Assembly (NCBI GenBank): GCA_003999685.1
Contig: CP021228.1
Coordinates: forward strand, 186,001-250,000
Source: Taiwanofungus camphoratus
Lineage: Eukaryota; Basidiomycota; Agaricomycetes; Polyporales; Taiwanofungaceae
Length of the DNA stretch: 64,000 bases
Direction of reading: 5' to 3'
The notes below the pieces were generated by a model that had not been told where the DNA came from, did no database searches, and saw nothing but the letters and a program-made list of their open reading frames with translations. Below, one piece after another: positions 43,053 to 54,965 of this stretch. The number at the start of each line of letters is the position of its first letter. Positions within the stretch are counted from its first letter, which is position 1. Position numbers and translations under genes: made by a program.

Positions 43053-44578
43053 TGATACGATCTAGGGAGTCCTGAACTGTGAGGATGAACCTAGGGAGTA
43101 GGTCTGACGTGTCCCAATGAGTAGAGAGCTAAAGCAGTGTGGTACCTGTGAAGGATACCAGAGGAAAAGGTAAGTGAGGGAACATGACAGAGAAACTACC
43201 TAGACCACTGTCAGGGGCCTAAAAGTCTAGTGTGTGCAGAGGAGTAAGGGGCCAATGAATCCTGCACGACAGGATCTTATACCGAGGTGCGGACAGTCCC
43301 AGGAAGGTAGGAGCGTGGTCTTCTAATCCAATGGCAGCAGGCTGGTTGAATGCCGGCCAGGTGCAAAGGAGTCGAAGGAACTGAGGGCGCACTGATGGTA
43401 AACCGAGAACTGAAAGATAAACCAAAAACCGATGTATTCAGGATAGGGGATACTGCTGAGGGCTGATGGTGTAGGGATGGTACGTAGGGCTGGCGTAGGC
43501 GATGACTGATAGACTGGACTGTGCACAACATGTGCCTATGGGGTATAACGAGGGCGGAGGCACGCCAGATGAGGGGGAGGAGGGGGACTGGTTACTCAGA
43601 CCGAAGTTACTCCAACTTTGGGAATGTAGGATGTAGAAGATGTAGAACTGCTGTGATATATAATATAATAGGACTGCTGGCTGACGATAGGCGTAGATAC
43701 AATGGAGGGGAACCTTGTCAGACTGTGGAGAAGCCTTAGAGCAGGAGAAGCTCAAATCTGAACTCTGGGGGACAAGTCTGTAGATTCTGCAAGACAAGAC
43801 AGGAGCGTGTATCTTCTCTGCCGTCTGGTAGGTACAGAAGACTACATAAGGGGTCTGTGGAGTCAAAGTATCTTATGCAAAATAAAACTGAAGAAACTGA
43901 AAACAAACTGAAAATTGTAAAATCTAGGATCTGATCAGCGTACCATATGAGGAACTAAACTGAAGTAGGACATGAAACAGGAACTCTGAATGCAGTAGAA
44001 AGGTTACTGGGGAATGGCACAGGGTGAGGGATGCTTATCTAGAGATCATCATATGGGAGATGGGCTATCTAACCAGACCTTGAGGGGGAACAGGGACCTA
44101 GGAGTGCTGAACCGTCAAGCCGATGCATAGGGGCCTAGACAATATCAAGGGATCATATGGGTGTCATAAATAAAAGGCTGGGACTCTGGACTGAGGGACT
44201 GAGAACCAGAACCGAGGACTGAAAACTGAAAACCAAAGGATCGAGAATTGAGGACTGAAAACCGAAGACTGAAGGACTTTTGCTCGGTTTTCCTTGGCCA
44301 ACAAGAAGGACTTGGGGACGTAAGAGGGATGCTAAGATGAGCTGAAAGAGTGCATTACAGAGTATGAGGGACTGCTCTGTGGGATAGAGGTGCACTATAG
44401 AACTTCTGATATCCGAAGTCTGAATAATGATGTTTTGATGTGTTGACTGGGATTCTCAGATGACGTTATGATGTATGGACAGTGTGTCTTTGTCCTGATG
44501 ATTTGTAGAGTAGTTCAGAGATGCATAGAAAACTGAAAATGGGTGCTTTCAGGGCGCAGAGGTGTATCAGACCTATCA
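43053..44578 (-). mobile_element. Long LTR, subfamily A, inverted copy (1.53 kb)
   Basis: On the minus strand it starts TGATAGGTCTGATACACCTC and ends TAGATCGTATCA. It aligns along its full length with 9520-11062 in reverse orientation. No target duplication is visible (GCAC before, CCAG after), so one side has been rearranged. It ends the B-type LTR fragment at 44579. The frame at 43438-43866 is a by-product of the repeat; the equivalent frame in copy A1 is shorter. Confidence 0.72.
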
Positions 44579-47163
44579 GTGCTGTAAGATTGTAGCTGCA
44601 GTGGGGCTTGTATTCTCAAGTGGGGGAATAGCATGTATTGAGGGGTCTCTGTCATACATAGTAGACTATATCTGGCTAAATAGGAGAGGGTGAGATGAAC
44701 TATCTTACATGAAGTGGTCTCTACAAGTCTGAAATGTGTACTAAACATGCATGGACTCTGAAGTGACCATGAGGGAGATAGGAACTAATTAGGTACTGAA
44801 ACAGGGGAACTACATACAGTAGAAATGTTGCCAAGATCAAAGATGAGGGTGGGATGATTATCAGAGAGCAGACATGCACAGTGATCAGCTATCATGATGC
44901 GCTAAGGGTGTACGAAGTGTCTACCAGCAGGACTTTGCCAAATCAGGATAGAAGGTGTCCTAAATGGGTAGGGAATTATATGGGCACATCATAGAAGGTC
45001 CTTATGGCATAGGATTGAGACCCAGGGGGTGTACAAGGCTTTCTAAGTCCAGACTTCAGAACTTCAGACCATTTCAGAGACTATTAGAGATGCCTACAGC
45101 CACAAGAGATCGGAGAGACTTAGCTAAGCTTTTCTGGCTAGGCCCAGTATGGATGACATAGGAGATGGGACCTGGACCCAATAGAACAATATAGGAGGGC
45201 TGGCAGTGTCTGATAGTGGATTTAGCAGGAGTTAGAGACTTCATAGCTAGCATTAGAAGCTTTGTAGCACTTCATGCAACTTCATAGGACTTCGTAGAGC
45301 GTTGATATGACCTAGGGGACCCTGGTACCTAGGGAGTGCTCCGCAACGTGGCTGTGGGGTAGTGTGATAACTGTGAGGGCGTGAGGATAGGAGCTACAAC
45401 CTGTATGATACCGGGAAACCTGTATGTCTTGTTTTTGTAAGTAGAGGAGTAAGGGGTCAAGGGTCCTGCACGACAGGATCTTGTTCCTAAGTGCTATACT
45501 ATCCCTAAGGCCTTGCGAGGCCCTCCGAAGTACACGAAGTTCTTCGAGATTCTGCGAAGTCCTTCGAAGTTTCAGCTAAGTCGCACGAGCTGACTTCGTA
45601 GGGAGACTGTTGCGAAGTCCTTTTAGCTAGAGTTAGCTAAAGGGTGTAAGGCTTAGAGGTTTGTTAGAGCGAGGTGGGCAAGGTTTGGCTAGCGTAGGAG
45701 ACTTGTAGGAGAGGTCGGATGGTTCGGAGAGCTAATACTTGGAATAGGAATGAGGGAACGAGGTTGCTGGAAGCTCTGAAGTGTCTGATGACGTCGAGGT
45801 GTGGGTCGGAGAGTTCGAGGGTGTAGAGAGAGGTACTATAGCCTGTAATGAAGGCTATGGGGGAGTCGTAGGGTTATTCGTAGGACATAGGGATGACGCA
45901 ATGTGAGCCTAAGGGTATAACTAAGGCGGAGGCCCACCGGATAGGTGCTATAAAAGGTGCTGAAGGACACGAAGTCACGGCGACTTCGTAGATCGTAGTG
46001 CATAGTTCGGGAAGCGTAGACGTAGTTCGTAGATATATCGCGAGCGTAGACGTAGTTCAAAGGTACTGAAACGGAACGGGGGTGGAGACTTAGGGACCTT
46101 AGGACCGTTCCTAAGGTTGTACTCGCGGCGCTTTCCTGAGATCGGAGCTACAGAGGAACTAGTATTCCAAAGAGAGAAGCGTGCACTGAGGGGTCTCTGT
46201 CGTACATCGTAAACTACCTCTGACTAAATAGGGGAGCGTGAGGTGAACTAATCTTGCGCGAAGTGATCCTTACAAGTCCGAAATGTGTACTAAAACGCAT
46301 GGACTCCGAAGTGAACACGAGAGGGATAGGAACTAATTAGGAACTGAAACAGGGGAACTACGAACAGTAGAAAGGTGACCAACTTCATTCACGAGGGCGG
46401 GATGACTATCCGGGAGCAGCCATGCGCCGTGATCACCTATCTTAGCGGGCTAAGAGCGCACGAAGTTCTTAGCAGCGGGACTTGGCCTAATCGGGGCAGG
46501 AGGTGTCCTAACTGGGTGGAGGGTCATATGGGTACACCCTAGGATGATCTTATGGCATAGGATCGAGACCCATGGGGGTGCACAAGGCTTCCTAAGTCCA
46601 ACTTCCGGAACTTCGGACCGTTTCGGAGCCTATCGGAGGTAACTGCAATCACAAGAGCTAGGAGAGACTTAGCTAAGACTTCTTAGCTAAGCCCGGGATG
46701 AGTGACGTAGTAGATAGGACCTAGATCCAATGGAACAGTATGGGAGGGCCGGCAGTGTCCGATAGTGGACTTAGCAGGAGTTAGGGACTTCGCGTCTAGC
46801 ATTCAAAATCTCGTAGCACCTCGTGTGACTTCGCAAGACTTCGTAGGGTGTTAGGAGGGTTTAGGAAGGAAAGGGGGCATTAGGAATATTATAGGAACCT
46901 ATCCCTCCTGTCGTAGGCTGTAGGAGAGTCTTAGAGTGGTCGGTTGGGGGATTAGAAAGCTCCTAAAATCGCGATTCGGGGCCCAGGAGGCTACGGGACT
47001 CATCAGCGTTAGAAGGGTTTAGGATGAAAAGGATGCATTAGGAACATCTTAGAAGCTTATCCCAGATGTCATAGGTTATAGAAGACTCGTAGGATGGTCC
47101 GTGAGAGGATTAGAAAGCTCATAAAATCACGATTTGGAGCTCAGGAGGCCATAGGACTCATCA
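44579..47163 (-). mobile_element. Long LTR, subfamily B, split by a second B LTR
   Basis: The 5' part is 47163-47006 (starts TGATGAGTCC) and the 3' part is 45302-44579 (continues TCTACGAAGTCC). They join into the sequence seen without interruption at 52316-54076. The gap is filled by the complete LTR 47005-45303. The 3' end is cut by the A-type LTR at 44578. Confidence 0.66.
45303..47005 (-). mobile_element. Complete solo LTR, subfamily B (1703 bp), nested in another B LTR
   Basis: Starts TGATGAGTCCCGTAGCCTCC and ends GGTCATATCA on the minus strand. GCGT lies directly outside both ends (45299-45302 and 47006-47009), a 4-bp target duplication. It contains many TAGCTAAG/CTTAGCTA motifs. No coding sequence found. 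Confidence 0.76.
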
Positions 47164-48179
47164 CCACATTCTTCTACAGACTTTGCCCTACTTCACAGCA
47201 CTTTGAAGCACTTCAGACCACATTGCAAGACTTTGTAGGTCTTTGAAGGATTTTGTACCTCTTAGGAACCCTTAGCATGCAGGAGTAAGTTCCTGAAGCG
47301 CAAGACCCTTGACCCCTTACCATCTCACACAACAAAAACAAGACATACAGGCTACTCGTTATCACACAGGCAGTGCTCCTCCTACAGCTATTCACACACC
47401 TCACTCACTGATCAGCCATTATGGAGCACTTTCTAGGTATCAGGGTTATGATACAATTTCTTTATTTCACGTATCTTATCAGTCGGACCTCGGATCGGTC
47501 TCATGACCTTTCGCTTCTAGGACGGGCCTCAGGTAGGCCCAGCTTCTTCACGCAGCATCTTGACTCATCGCTGCTTATGGTACGGGCCCCGGACGGGCCC
47601 TGGTTACTCATGGACACTGATACAATTTCTTTTATCGCATATCTTATCGGTCAGACCTCAGATCAGTCCCATGACCTTTCGCTTCTAGAACGGGCCTCGG
47701 GTAGGCCCAGCTTCTTCACGCAGCGCCTTGACTCATCGCTGCTTACGGTACGGGCCCTGGTTACTCATGGACACTGACTCATATTGGGCCCCGCTTACAC
47801 ATTCTGTCTTATGCTTACTGATTGCTAATACGGCCTGATGACTCATATCGCCTTACTTACGCTTACTCATGCTGATTCTTAGACCATGTGCCATGGTCCG
47901 TGTGCAGAGTAGAATACGTATATAAGGCCCTGTACTTTGTAGGTCGGACCTTAAGTTCGATCTGGTTACCAAGTAGCTAGTTACCACTAGCAATCTTATA
48001 CTCGTATCTTGCGACCTCTCGCCTCGTACTTGAGTACTCGCTCGATTCTATCGACTTCGCCCAGGAGGACATATGCAGTGTCCATAAAGCCTCACTACTA
48101 TCTCTAGTAGCCAGGTCCTCACGTTCGAGGCTTTCCGATCATTGATACCAGTTTGTATCAGGTTACCTAGATCACATCA
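47164..48179 (+). mobile_element. 3' fragment of another subfamily B LTR, split by a Gypsy solo LTR
   Basis: 47164-47448 and 48161-48179 join to a B-type 3' end (AACAAAAACAAGACATACAGG ... GGAGCACTTTCTAGGTATCAGG ... CCTAGATCACATCA), comparable with 53870-54076. The interruption is the solo LTR 47449-48160. Confidence 0.6.
47449..48160 (+). mobile_element. Solo Gypsy LTR with duplicated 5' segment, TSD GGTTA
   Basis: Starts TGATACAATTTC and ends CAGTTTGTATCA. GGTTA flanks both sides (47444-47448, 48161-48165). The first 169 bp are repeated: the LTR restarts at 47618, so the unduplicated length would be 543 bp. It belongs to the family of the element at 49056-54960 and has the TATATAAG box followed by TTAAGTTCGATCT (47951-47963). 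Confidence 0.85.
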
Positions 48180-49055
48180 ATGGCCCCAAGGAGCTTGACA
48201 CACAGTGTTGATGTCTTCCTCCAACCATAATATCAGGCTATTCACAAGGGGTATCACCACTCTTCAGAAGGTGACCAGAAAAGAGCATGCTGACATCTGT
48301 TGTATGCTCCTTGCACTCATTATTGGCTTACCTCTTCATGCAGGACAGTCAGCTGCTCAACTCATCAGAGCTGTTCATGTACTATTGGACTTTCTCTACC
48401 TTGCTCAGTACTCTGCACACACATCTGAGACTTTGAAGCTTCTTACAGATGCCTTGGCATGCTTTCATGCTAACAAGTCTATTTTTGTTGATCTCAGTAT
48501 CCATCTTCACTTCAAACTGCCCAAACTTCACACACTCCATCACTATCTAGCATCTATTCAACTATTTGGCACAACAGACAATTATGACACCCAGTACTCA
48601 GAACAACTTCACATTGACTTCACAAAGAATGCATATTGAGCAATGAACTGAAAGGATACATTTCCACAAATGATGGTCTGGCTGGAAAGGAAAGAGAAGA
48701 TTGAGCATCATGAGGCATACATTCAGTGGCGTATCAGGTCTCAACAATCAAAACCACTTTCTTTTAAGACACTGGTGGTTTCAGGCAAACCACCAATTTG
48801 TATGACACAAAATCCATTGGCAAAGGCTGTCCCATTTTCCCATATTGTCTCAGACTATGGGGGTACATACTTTCGTGACATGCTCACTTAGTTCATTATC
48901 AGACATTGTAACCCATCTCTGACCATAATGTAAGTCGAGCATGCATCAGCAGGCATCTATTTTGCATTCTGAACTGTTCCTGTCTATCACAAGATCAAGC
49001 TCTGGATTGACGATGCTCAAGCATTCAGTATCTCTGGTCAGACAATGGATGTTGT
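48180..49055 (+). pseudogene. Plavaka-type transposase, C-terminal half, part 1
   Basis: The frame reads LFTRGITTLQKVTRKEHADI ... LIRAVHVLLDFLYLAQYSAHT ... FVDLSIHLHFKLPKLHTLHH ... LFGTTDNYDTQYSEQLHIDF ... MVWLERKEKIEHHEAYIQWR, which I recognise as the conserved C-terminal part of Plavaka (CACTA-like) transposases of mushroom genomes. Several in-frame stops are present. The frame is cut at GATGTTGT by the Gypsy element and resumes at 54966. The N-terminal catalytic part is not in the window. Confidence 0.78.
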
Positions 49056-49610
49056 TGATACAATTTCTTTTCTCTCGTATCTTATTGGTCAGGCCTTGGA
49101 TCGGCCCTGTGACCTTTCACTTCTAAGATGGGCCTTGGACAGGCCTAGCTTCTTTGTGCAGCCCCTTGACTCATGGCTGCTTACGGTACGGGCCCCGGAC
49201 AGGCCCTGCTTACTCATGGACACTGACTCATATTGGGCCCCACTCACACATTCTGTCTTACGTATATGTATTGCTAATATGGCCTGATGACTCATATCAC
49301 CTTACTTATGCTTACTCAGGCTGCTTTTTAGATCATATGCCATGGTCCATGCGCAGCATAGAATACGTATATAAGGCCCTGTACTTTGTAGGTCGGACCT
49401 TAAGTTCGATCTGGTTACCAAGTAGCTAGCTACTGCTAGCAATCTTATACTTGTATCTTATGACCTCTCACTTCGTACCTGAGTACTCGCCCGACCCTTA
49501 TTGACTTCGCATGGGAGGACATATGCAGTGTCCTTAAGTCCTCGCTACTATCTCTTGTAGTCAGACCCTCACGTTCAAGGCTTCACAGTCATTAATACCA
49601 GCTTGTATCA
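49056..49610 (+). repeat. 5' LTR of the decayed Gypsy element (555 bp)
   Basis: TGATACAATTTC ... CAGCTTGTATCA. TATATAAG at 49368-49375 and the predicted RNA start TAAGTTCGATCT at 49401-49412. It differs from the 3' LTR at scattered sites, mostly C/T or A/G transitions. Confidence 0.9.
49401..49412 (+). promoter_or_regulatory. Predicted 5' end of element RNA, self-primer segment
   Basis: TAAGTTCGATCT starts 33 nt after the start of TATATAAG and is the exact reverse complement of the primer site at 49613-49624. Confidence 0.65.
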
Positions 49611-49612
49611 AA

Positions 49613-49624
49613 AGATCGAACTTA
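49613..49624 (+). promoter_or_regulatory. Primer binding site of self-priming type
   Basis: AGATCGAACTTA begins two bases after the 5' LTR. It pairs over 12 nt with LTR bases 49401-49412. Compared with the element at 1-7051, AGATCAGA has become AGATCGAA, and the LTR partner has changed with it. Confidence 0.7.
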
Positions 49625-50439
49625 TGCTAAGTCACCCCTAGTCTTATCTAGTAGGGCTAACCGTTAGACACCACGTCTACCATTGAGACAGTCGACCCCA
49701 CCGCTTGGGGATTGCCGACTTAAGTAAATGACACACTGCTTCTGTACGATCGTCTTCGTTGGACTTTCATTGATCAGAACCTCAACCTGATCTACCTGAA
49801 CTCCCCACTTGTGTGGACAGGGACAATTTCAGCTCAATGAGCACAGAAAAAACTCGCCTTCTATTTCAGATGTAACCCTCTGCCAGATGGAAGAGACCCA
49901 GCTGGTTTCTTTCCCATGTTGATACCTTCGACATCGTTGATAGCCACCCCGACCACTCCTACATTTCCATCACTTCCTACCACTCCCACCACAATGGCTA
50001 CTATCACAACCATGACCAGGGCGGAGCTCGAGGCACTCATAGAGCACCTTTTGGCACAGCAGCAACAGAGGAGTCGACCCCTTAAGCTCGACATTTCTGC
50101 ACCGGATCCATTCACCAGACAAGGAGAGGATCTGGAGCATTTCCTCCAGCGGGTGGAGCACTACCTTACTGCCACCAACAACCAAGGGTTAAGTGATGAT
50201 GTGAAGATCGCTTACATGGTTGCTCTCATAAAAGGAGGGCAGGATGCATGTATCTGGTGTGATATGTTTTACAAATGGGCCGTGGGAGGGCATGCTCTCT
50301 ATGCTAGCTGGGATGTATTCAAGGCGAGCTTGCGACTTGCATTCCCCAAGCATGAAGGAGTCCAGAGAGCTCACCAAGTGCTAATGGAGTTGCTGGCCAA
50401 GCAACTAAACAAGAAAACCAGGGTCAGTACAAAGATGTA

Positions 50440-50650
50440 CAGTGACTCACAAAACCATTGCAATGTTTGTCACTTTCTGACTGTTTGACCCATATCTCAG
50501 CAACCAGATATGCAATAGCTTCAAATGTTGGACCTTTAGAAAGCCCTGCAACATGGCTTTCCAACGTGGTATTTATTATAAAAAATGGACAAGTATATGT
50601 GAAGTTATCTATCATTCTTTCAGAAGATTTATTGCAACAGTTTTGTTGCT
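50440..50650 (+). repeat. Left terminal inverted repeat of the Tc1 element
   Basis: 211 bp, matched by the reverse complement of 51848-52058 with scattered differences. Unusually long for Tc1 elements, many of which have arms well under 100 bp. Confidence 0.88.
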
Positions 50651-50800
50651 GACATTTTGCAGATCAAATATTGGTAGACAGTGGCAGAACATCATGCTTG
50701 TTGAGCTTGAATCTTTTTGTGCAAGTCATATGACCTTAAGAGAAGTTCAACATAGCACAAACAAGCAATAATATCAAATTGAACCACACTTTTTATTATC

Positions 50801-51817
50801 ATGAAATCCCTCTCTACAGATATTACCAATCAAATTCTTTCTCTGCTTGATTTAGGTCAATCTGCTCACCAAATATCCAGCTCTACTGGTGTACATTATA
50901 GTACTATCACCAGGATACACTCTAGACTTTGTCCTACCCTTCTCAAGTCCTCTGGTGGCCGCCCAGCCAAGCTTTTCTCCACTGATATTCATCATGCTAT
51001 TCGCTTAATTAGCACTGGAAAGGTTGAAAGTGCTGTTCAAGTGTCTAAAACACTTCAGGATATTAAGAACACACCCATATCCCCACAGACCATTCATCGT
51101 TCTCTGAAAAAAACAGATATAAAGGCTGTAGTGAAGAAGAAGTGACCACTACTATCAAAGTGTCATCAGAAGGAGAGGTTGGACTTTGCTGTGAGTCATC
51201 AGCACTGGACTGTGGATGATTGGAAGAAGGTTATATGGTCTGATGAGACCAAAATAAATCACCTGAGATCAGATGGAAGGAAATGGGCATGGAAAAAGCC
51301 AGAAGAGGGTTTTAGTGTCAGGCTGGTGAAGGAAACAGTCAAGTTTGGTGGAGGGAGTGTCATGGTATGAGGCTGTATGACTTGGGAAGGAGTTGGATTG
51401 GCATGCAAGATTGATGGGAGGATGGATGCAGACCTTTATATCAGCATCTTGGAGGATGAACTTCAAGAATCACTTGATTACTATGGTCTAACCTCTCAAG
51501 ATGTCATCTTTCAGCAAGATAATGACTCCAAGCACACTAGCAAAAAGGCTAAAAGGTGGTTTCAGGACCATGATTTTAATGTCATGGTATGGCCAGCTCA
51601 GTCTCCTGACCTCAATCCTATTGAGCACCTTTGGCAACACTTGAAAACAAGGCTTGCAGGGTATGAAAAGCCTTCAAGTGAGATCTTGGAGCTTTGGGAG
51701 TGTGTGGAGAAGAAATGGAATGCAATTGATGCTTTTGTGTGTCAAAATTTGATAGAAAGTATGCCTAGAAGGGTAGAGGCTGTGATAAAGGCAAAAGGAG
51801 GATATACTAAGTACTAA
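50801..51817 (+). pseudogene. Tc1 transposase with two in-frame stops
   Basis: One frame of 338 codons: N-terminal helix-turn-helix (QILSLLDLGQSAHQISSSTG and a second helical domain), then the DDE core with Asp in IWSDETK, Asp in FQQDNDSKHTS and Glu in SPDLNPIEHLWQ; the last two are separated by 34 residues, the DD34E signature of Tc1. Stops are TGA at 51143-51145 (after VVKKK, where the family has Arg or Lys) and TGA at 51368-51370 (VMV, stop, GCMT, where the family has Trp). Both fit single transitions (CGA to TGA, TGG to TGA). It cuts and pastes the element when intact; this copy cannot. Confidence 0.92.
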
Positions 51818-51847
51818 TCATTTGTATTTTCTATTCCATATTATGCT

Positions 51848-52058
51848 AGCAACAAAACTGTTGCAATGAACTTTCTGAAAGAATGATAGATAACTTCTCA
51901 TATACTTGTCCATTTTTTATAATAGATACCATGTTGAAAAGCCATAATGCAGGGCTTTTTAACGGTCTAACATTTGAAGCTATCACATATCTGGTGACTG
52001 AGATATAGACCAAACAGCCAGAAAGTGACAAACATTGCAACGGTTTTGTGAGTCACTG
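51848..52058 (-). repeat. Right terminal inverted repeat of the Tc1 element
   Basis: Reverse complement of 50440-50650 with scattered substitutions; same length. Confidence 0.88.
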
Positions 52059-52315
52059 TACATGAAAAGGTTCCGACTCCTGACAGAGAAGGCCAAGTTA
52101 AAAGACGCCCTTGCAGGCCTCAATGGCCAACACACTGAGAACAATTACCACACACTGAGGGCAATCTTTATCAAGGGTCTGGATCGCCAGATCTATACGA
52201 CACTCACAGGCCGCACCAACATGGAGTGACCCAACTCCATAGAGAAGTGGTACACCAACATTCTTCATCTTGACACTGTCTACAGAGGGATCGACTAAAC
52301 CCTCTCCCCCACTGC

Positions 52316-54076
52316 TAATGAGTCCTGTAGCCTCCTGGGCTCTGAATCACAATTTCAGAAGCTTTCTAATCCCCTCACAGACCAGCCTATGACCCCTCTA
52401 CAGCCTACAACAGGTGGGATAGGTCCCTATGATGTTCCTAACATCTCCTTTGCCTCCTAAACCCTTCTAACACCCTACGAAGTCCTGCAAAGTCACACAA
52501 GGTGCTATGAAGCTTCGAACACTAGCCACGAAGTCTCTAACTCCTGCTAAGTTCACTATCGGACACTGTCAGCCCTCCCATATTGTTCTATTGGGTCCAG
52601 CCCCCAGCTACTACGTTACTCATCCCGGGTTTAGCTAAGAAGGCTTAGCTAAGTCTCTCCAATCTCTTGTGACTGCAGGCACCTCCAATAGGCTCCAAAA
52701 TGGTCCGAAGTTCTGAAGGCTGGACTTAGAAAGCCTTGCGCACCCCCTAGGTCTCAATCCTATGCCATAAGGTTCTTCTATGGCACATCCATATGATCCT
52801 CTACCTATTTAGGGCATCTCCTACCTCGATTAGGACAAGTCCCGCTGCTAGAAACTTTGTACGCTCTTAGCCCACTAAGACAGTTGATCACGGCGCATGG
52901 CTGCTCTTGGATAGTCATCCCGCCCTCATGGATGAACTTGGTCACCTTTCTACTATACGTAGCTCCCCTGTTTCAGTTTCTATTTGGTTCCTATCCTTCT
53001 CATGTTCACTTTGGAGCCCATGTGCTTTAGTACACATTTTGGACTTGTAAGGATCACTTCACCCAAGAATAGTTCACCTCACTCTCTCCTATTTAGTCAG
53101 AGGTAGTTTACCATATACCAAAGAGACCCCTCAGTGCATGCTTCTCCCTTTGGAATACAAGTTCCCCTGTAGCTCCGATCTCAGAGAGTGCCACGAGTAC
53201 AACCTTAGAAACAGTCCTAAGCCCCTAAGTCTTCACCCTAACTCCATTTCAGTATCTTTGAACTACATCTATGCTCGCGATATATCTATGAACTACATCT
53301 ACGCCCCTCGAACTGCACACTACAATCTCCAAAGCTGACGTGACTTTGCACCCTTCAATACAACCTATAGCACCTATCCGGTGGGCCTCCACCTAAGTTA
53401 TACCCAAAGGCTCACATTGCGTCATCCCTATGTCCCACGATAGCACTACGACTCTCCTATAGCCTCCATTTCAGGTCATAGTACATTTCCCTACGCCCTC
53501 GAACTCTCTGACCTATGCTCTGAAGCCAACAGACATTTTGGGACTTCCAGTGACCTCATTCTCCTGCTTTTACTTCAAGTATTGATTCCTCAAACCATCT
53601 GACCTCTTCTACAGGTCTCCTACACTAGCCAAATCTCTCACACCTCGTTCTAACAAACTTCGAAGCATTGCGCTCTTTAGCTAACTTTAGTTAAAGACTT
53701 CAGAGCAGTCTCATATTCTTTGCCAATTAGTTGAACCCATAGTCCATTGGCTTATTGCTCCCTAACTCCATACAGCCTACGAAGTCAGCTCGTGCGCTTT
53801 AGCTAAAACTTCGAAGGGCTTTGCAGAACTTCGAAGGACTTCACGCACTTCGGAGGGCCTCACAAGGCCTTAGGGATCATCTAGCACTTAGGAACAAGAT
53901 CCTGTTGCGCAGGACCCTTGGCCTCTTACTCCCTCACTTACAAAAAACAAGACATACAGGTTTTCCAGTATCATACAGGTTGAAGCTCCTCTCCTCACAT
54001 CCCCATAGTTCACACCCTACCTCCTAGTCATGTTACAGAGCACTCTCTAGGTACCAGGGTCCCCTAGATTGTATCA
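52316..54076 (+). mobile_element. Long LTR, subfamily B (1.76 kb), inside the Gypsy element
   Basis: Starts TAATGAGTCCTGTAGCCTCC (consensus TGATGAGTCC) and ends CTAGATTGTATCA. It aligns in reverse with 45303-47005. No matching 4-bp duplication is seen (CTGC before, CCAC after). It directly replaces the pol region, so its insertion was accompanied or followed by deletion. Confidence 0.7.
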
Positions 54077-54405
54077 CCACACACGTCGTTAAACTACGAA
54101 GTACGACTGGCATGTCGTAAAACTGTAAGATGTGCGATGAAACACTTGCCAAGTTTAAGATGAAAGGATCCTCACAGGTTGAGGGGTCATCCCCTATGGT
54201 TTGAGGTGAAACATCCTCACAGTTCGAAGGGTCATCCCTTGTCGGTCATGGTGAAACACCTGCATGTTCACTCCTGGGGTTTTCAAGTTCATCCCTGAGA
54301 AGTTTTTCAGGTTCGAGTTCGCTCACAAGTTTGATTCAAGTTTGACGCATTGCCCAGTGAAGTTTAGTTGATTGACCAGGCGTTCAATTATAAGTAGGGG
54401 GGTAA
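54077..54405 (+). other. 3' internal tail of the Gypsy element with polypurine tract
   Basis: Sequence between the B LTR and the 3' LTR, with repeated GTGAAACA..CTCACAG blocks. TAAGTAGGGGGGTAA (54391-54405), directly before the 3' LTR, is the polypurine tract that primes plus-strand DNA. Confidence 0.68.
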
Positions 54406-54960
54406 TGATACAATTTCTTTTCTCTTGTATCTTATCGGTCGGGCCTTGGATCGGCCCTGTGACCTTTCACTTCTAGAATGGGCCTCGGGCAGGCCTAGCT
54501 TCTTTGTGCAGCCCCTTGACTCATGGCTGCTTACGGTACGGGCCCTGAACGGGCCCCGCTTACTCATGGACACTGACTCATATTGGGCCCCGCTCACACA
54601 TTCCGTCTTACGCATACATATTGCTAATACAGCCTGATGACTCATATCACCTTACTTATGCTTACTCAGGCTGCTTCTTAGATCACATGCCATGGTCCGT
54701 GCGCAGCATAGAATACGTATATAAGGCCCTGTACTTTGTAGGTTGGACCTTAAGTTCGATCTGGTTACCAAGTAGCTAGCTACTGCTAGCAATCTTATAC
54801 TCATATCTTGCGACCTCTCACTTCATACCTGAGTACTCGCTCGACCCTTATCGACTTCACACGGGAGGACATACGCAGTGTCCTTAAGTCCTCACTACTA
54901 TCTCTTGTAGTCAGGCCCTCATGTTCAAGGCTTCATGGTCATTGATACCAGCTTGTATCA
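54406..54960 (+). repeat. 3' LTR of the decayed Gypsy element (555 bp)
   Basis: Same length and ends as the 5' LTR (TGATACAATTTC ... CAGCTTGTATCA); followed by the target copy GTTGT. Predicted RNA start segment TAAGTTCGATCT at 54751-54762 is unchanged. Confidence 0.9.
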
Positions 54961-54965
54961 GTTGT

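Larger units (their letters stand above)
50440..52058 (+). mobile_element. Tc1-family DNA transposon with 211-bp inverted repeats
   Basis: The 1619-bp element starts CAGTGACTCACAAAACC and ends with its complement; TA lies on both sides (50438-50439 and 52059-52060). Removing it restores the gag frame at ATG TAC ATG. The inverted repeats are 50440-50650 and 51848-52058, visibly diverged from each other, so the insertion is not recent. Confidence 0.92.
49673..52299 (+). pseudogene. Gag relic split by a Tc1 element
   Basis: The frame runs from an ACG at 49673 (ACC ACG TCT) through TVDPTAWGLPT, LLYD and FIDQNLNLIYLNSPLVW, past the first relevant ATG at 49994 (MATITTMTRAE) to STKMY at 50439. It resumes at 52059 (MKRFRLLTEKAKLKDALAGL ... 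VYRGID) and ends at 52299. It aligns with the gag at 5082-6500. In-frame stops are TAA and TGA upstream of the ATG, and TGA near 52228. The zinc-knuckle part is lost to the B-type LTR. Confidence 0.8.
49056..54960 (+). mobile_element. Decayed Gypsy element with nested insertions, TSD GTTGT
   Basis: Two 555-bp LTRs (49056-49610 and 54406-54960) are flanked by GTTGT (49051-49055 and 54961-54965). Inside are a self-priming primer site, a broken gag, a Tc1 element inserted in gag (50440-52058), and a long subfamily B LTR (52316-54076) where pol should be. The element itself sits in a Plavaka transposase, whose frame rejoins when the element is removed. It is related to the minus-strand element at 1-7051. 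Confidence 0.88.

Noticed and set aside
43438-43866. 142-codon ORF that resembles 10242-10493
   Set aside because: Similarity is due to the A-type LTR repeat. The frame is interrupted in the other copy and begins outside any gene context.
52316-54076. Possible pol remnant inside the second Gypsy element
   Set aside because: No protease, RT or integrase motif in any frame. The sequence aligns with the B-type LTRs instead.
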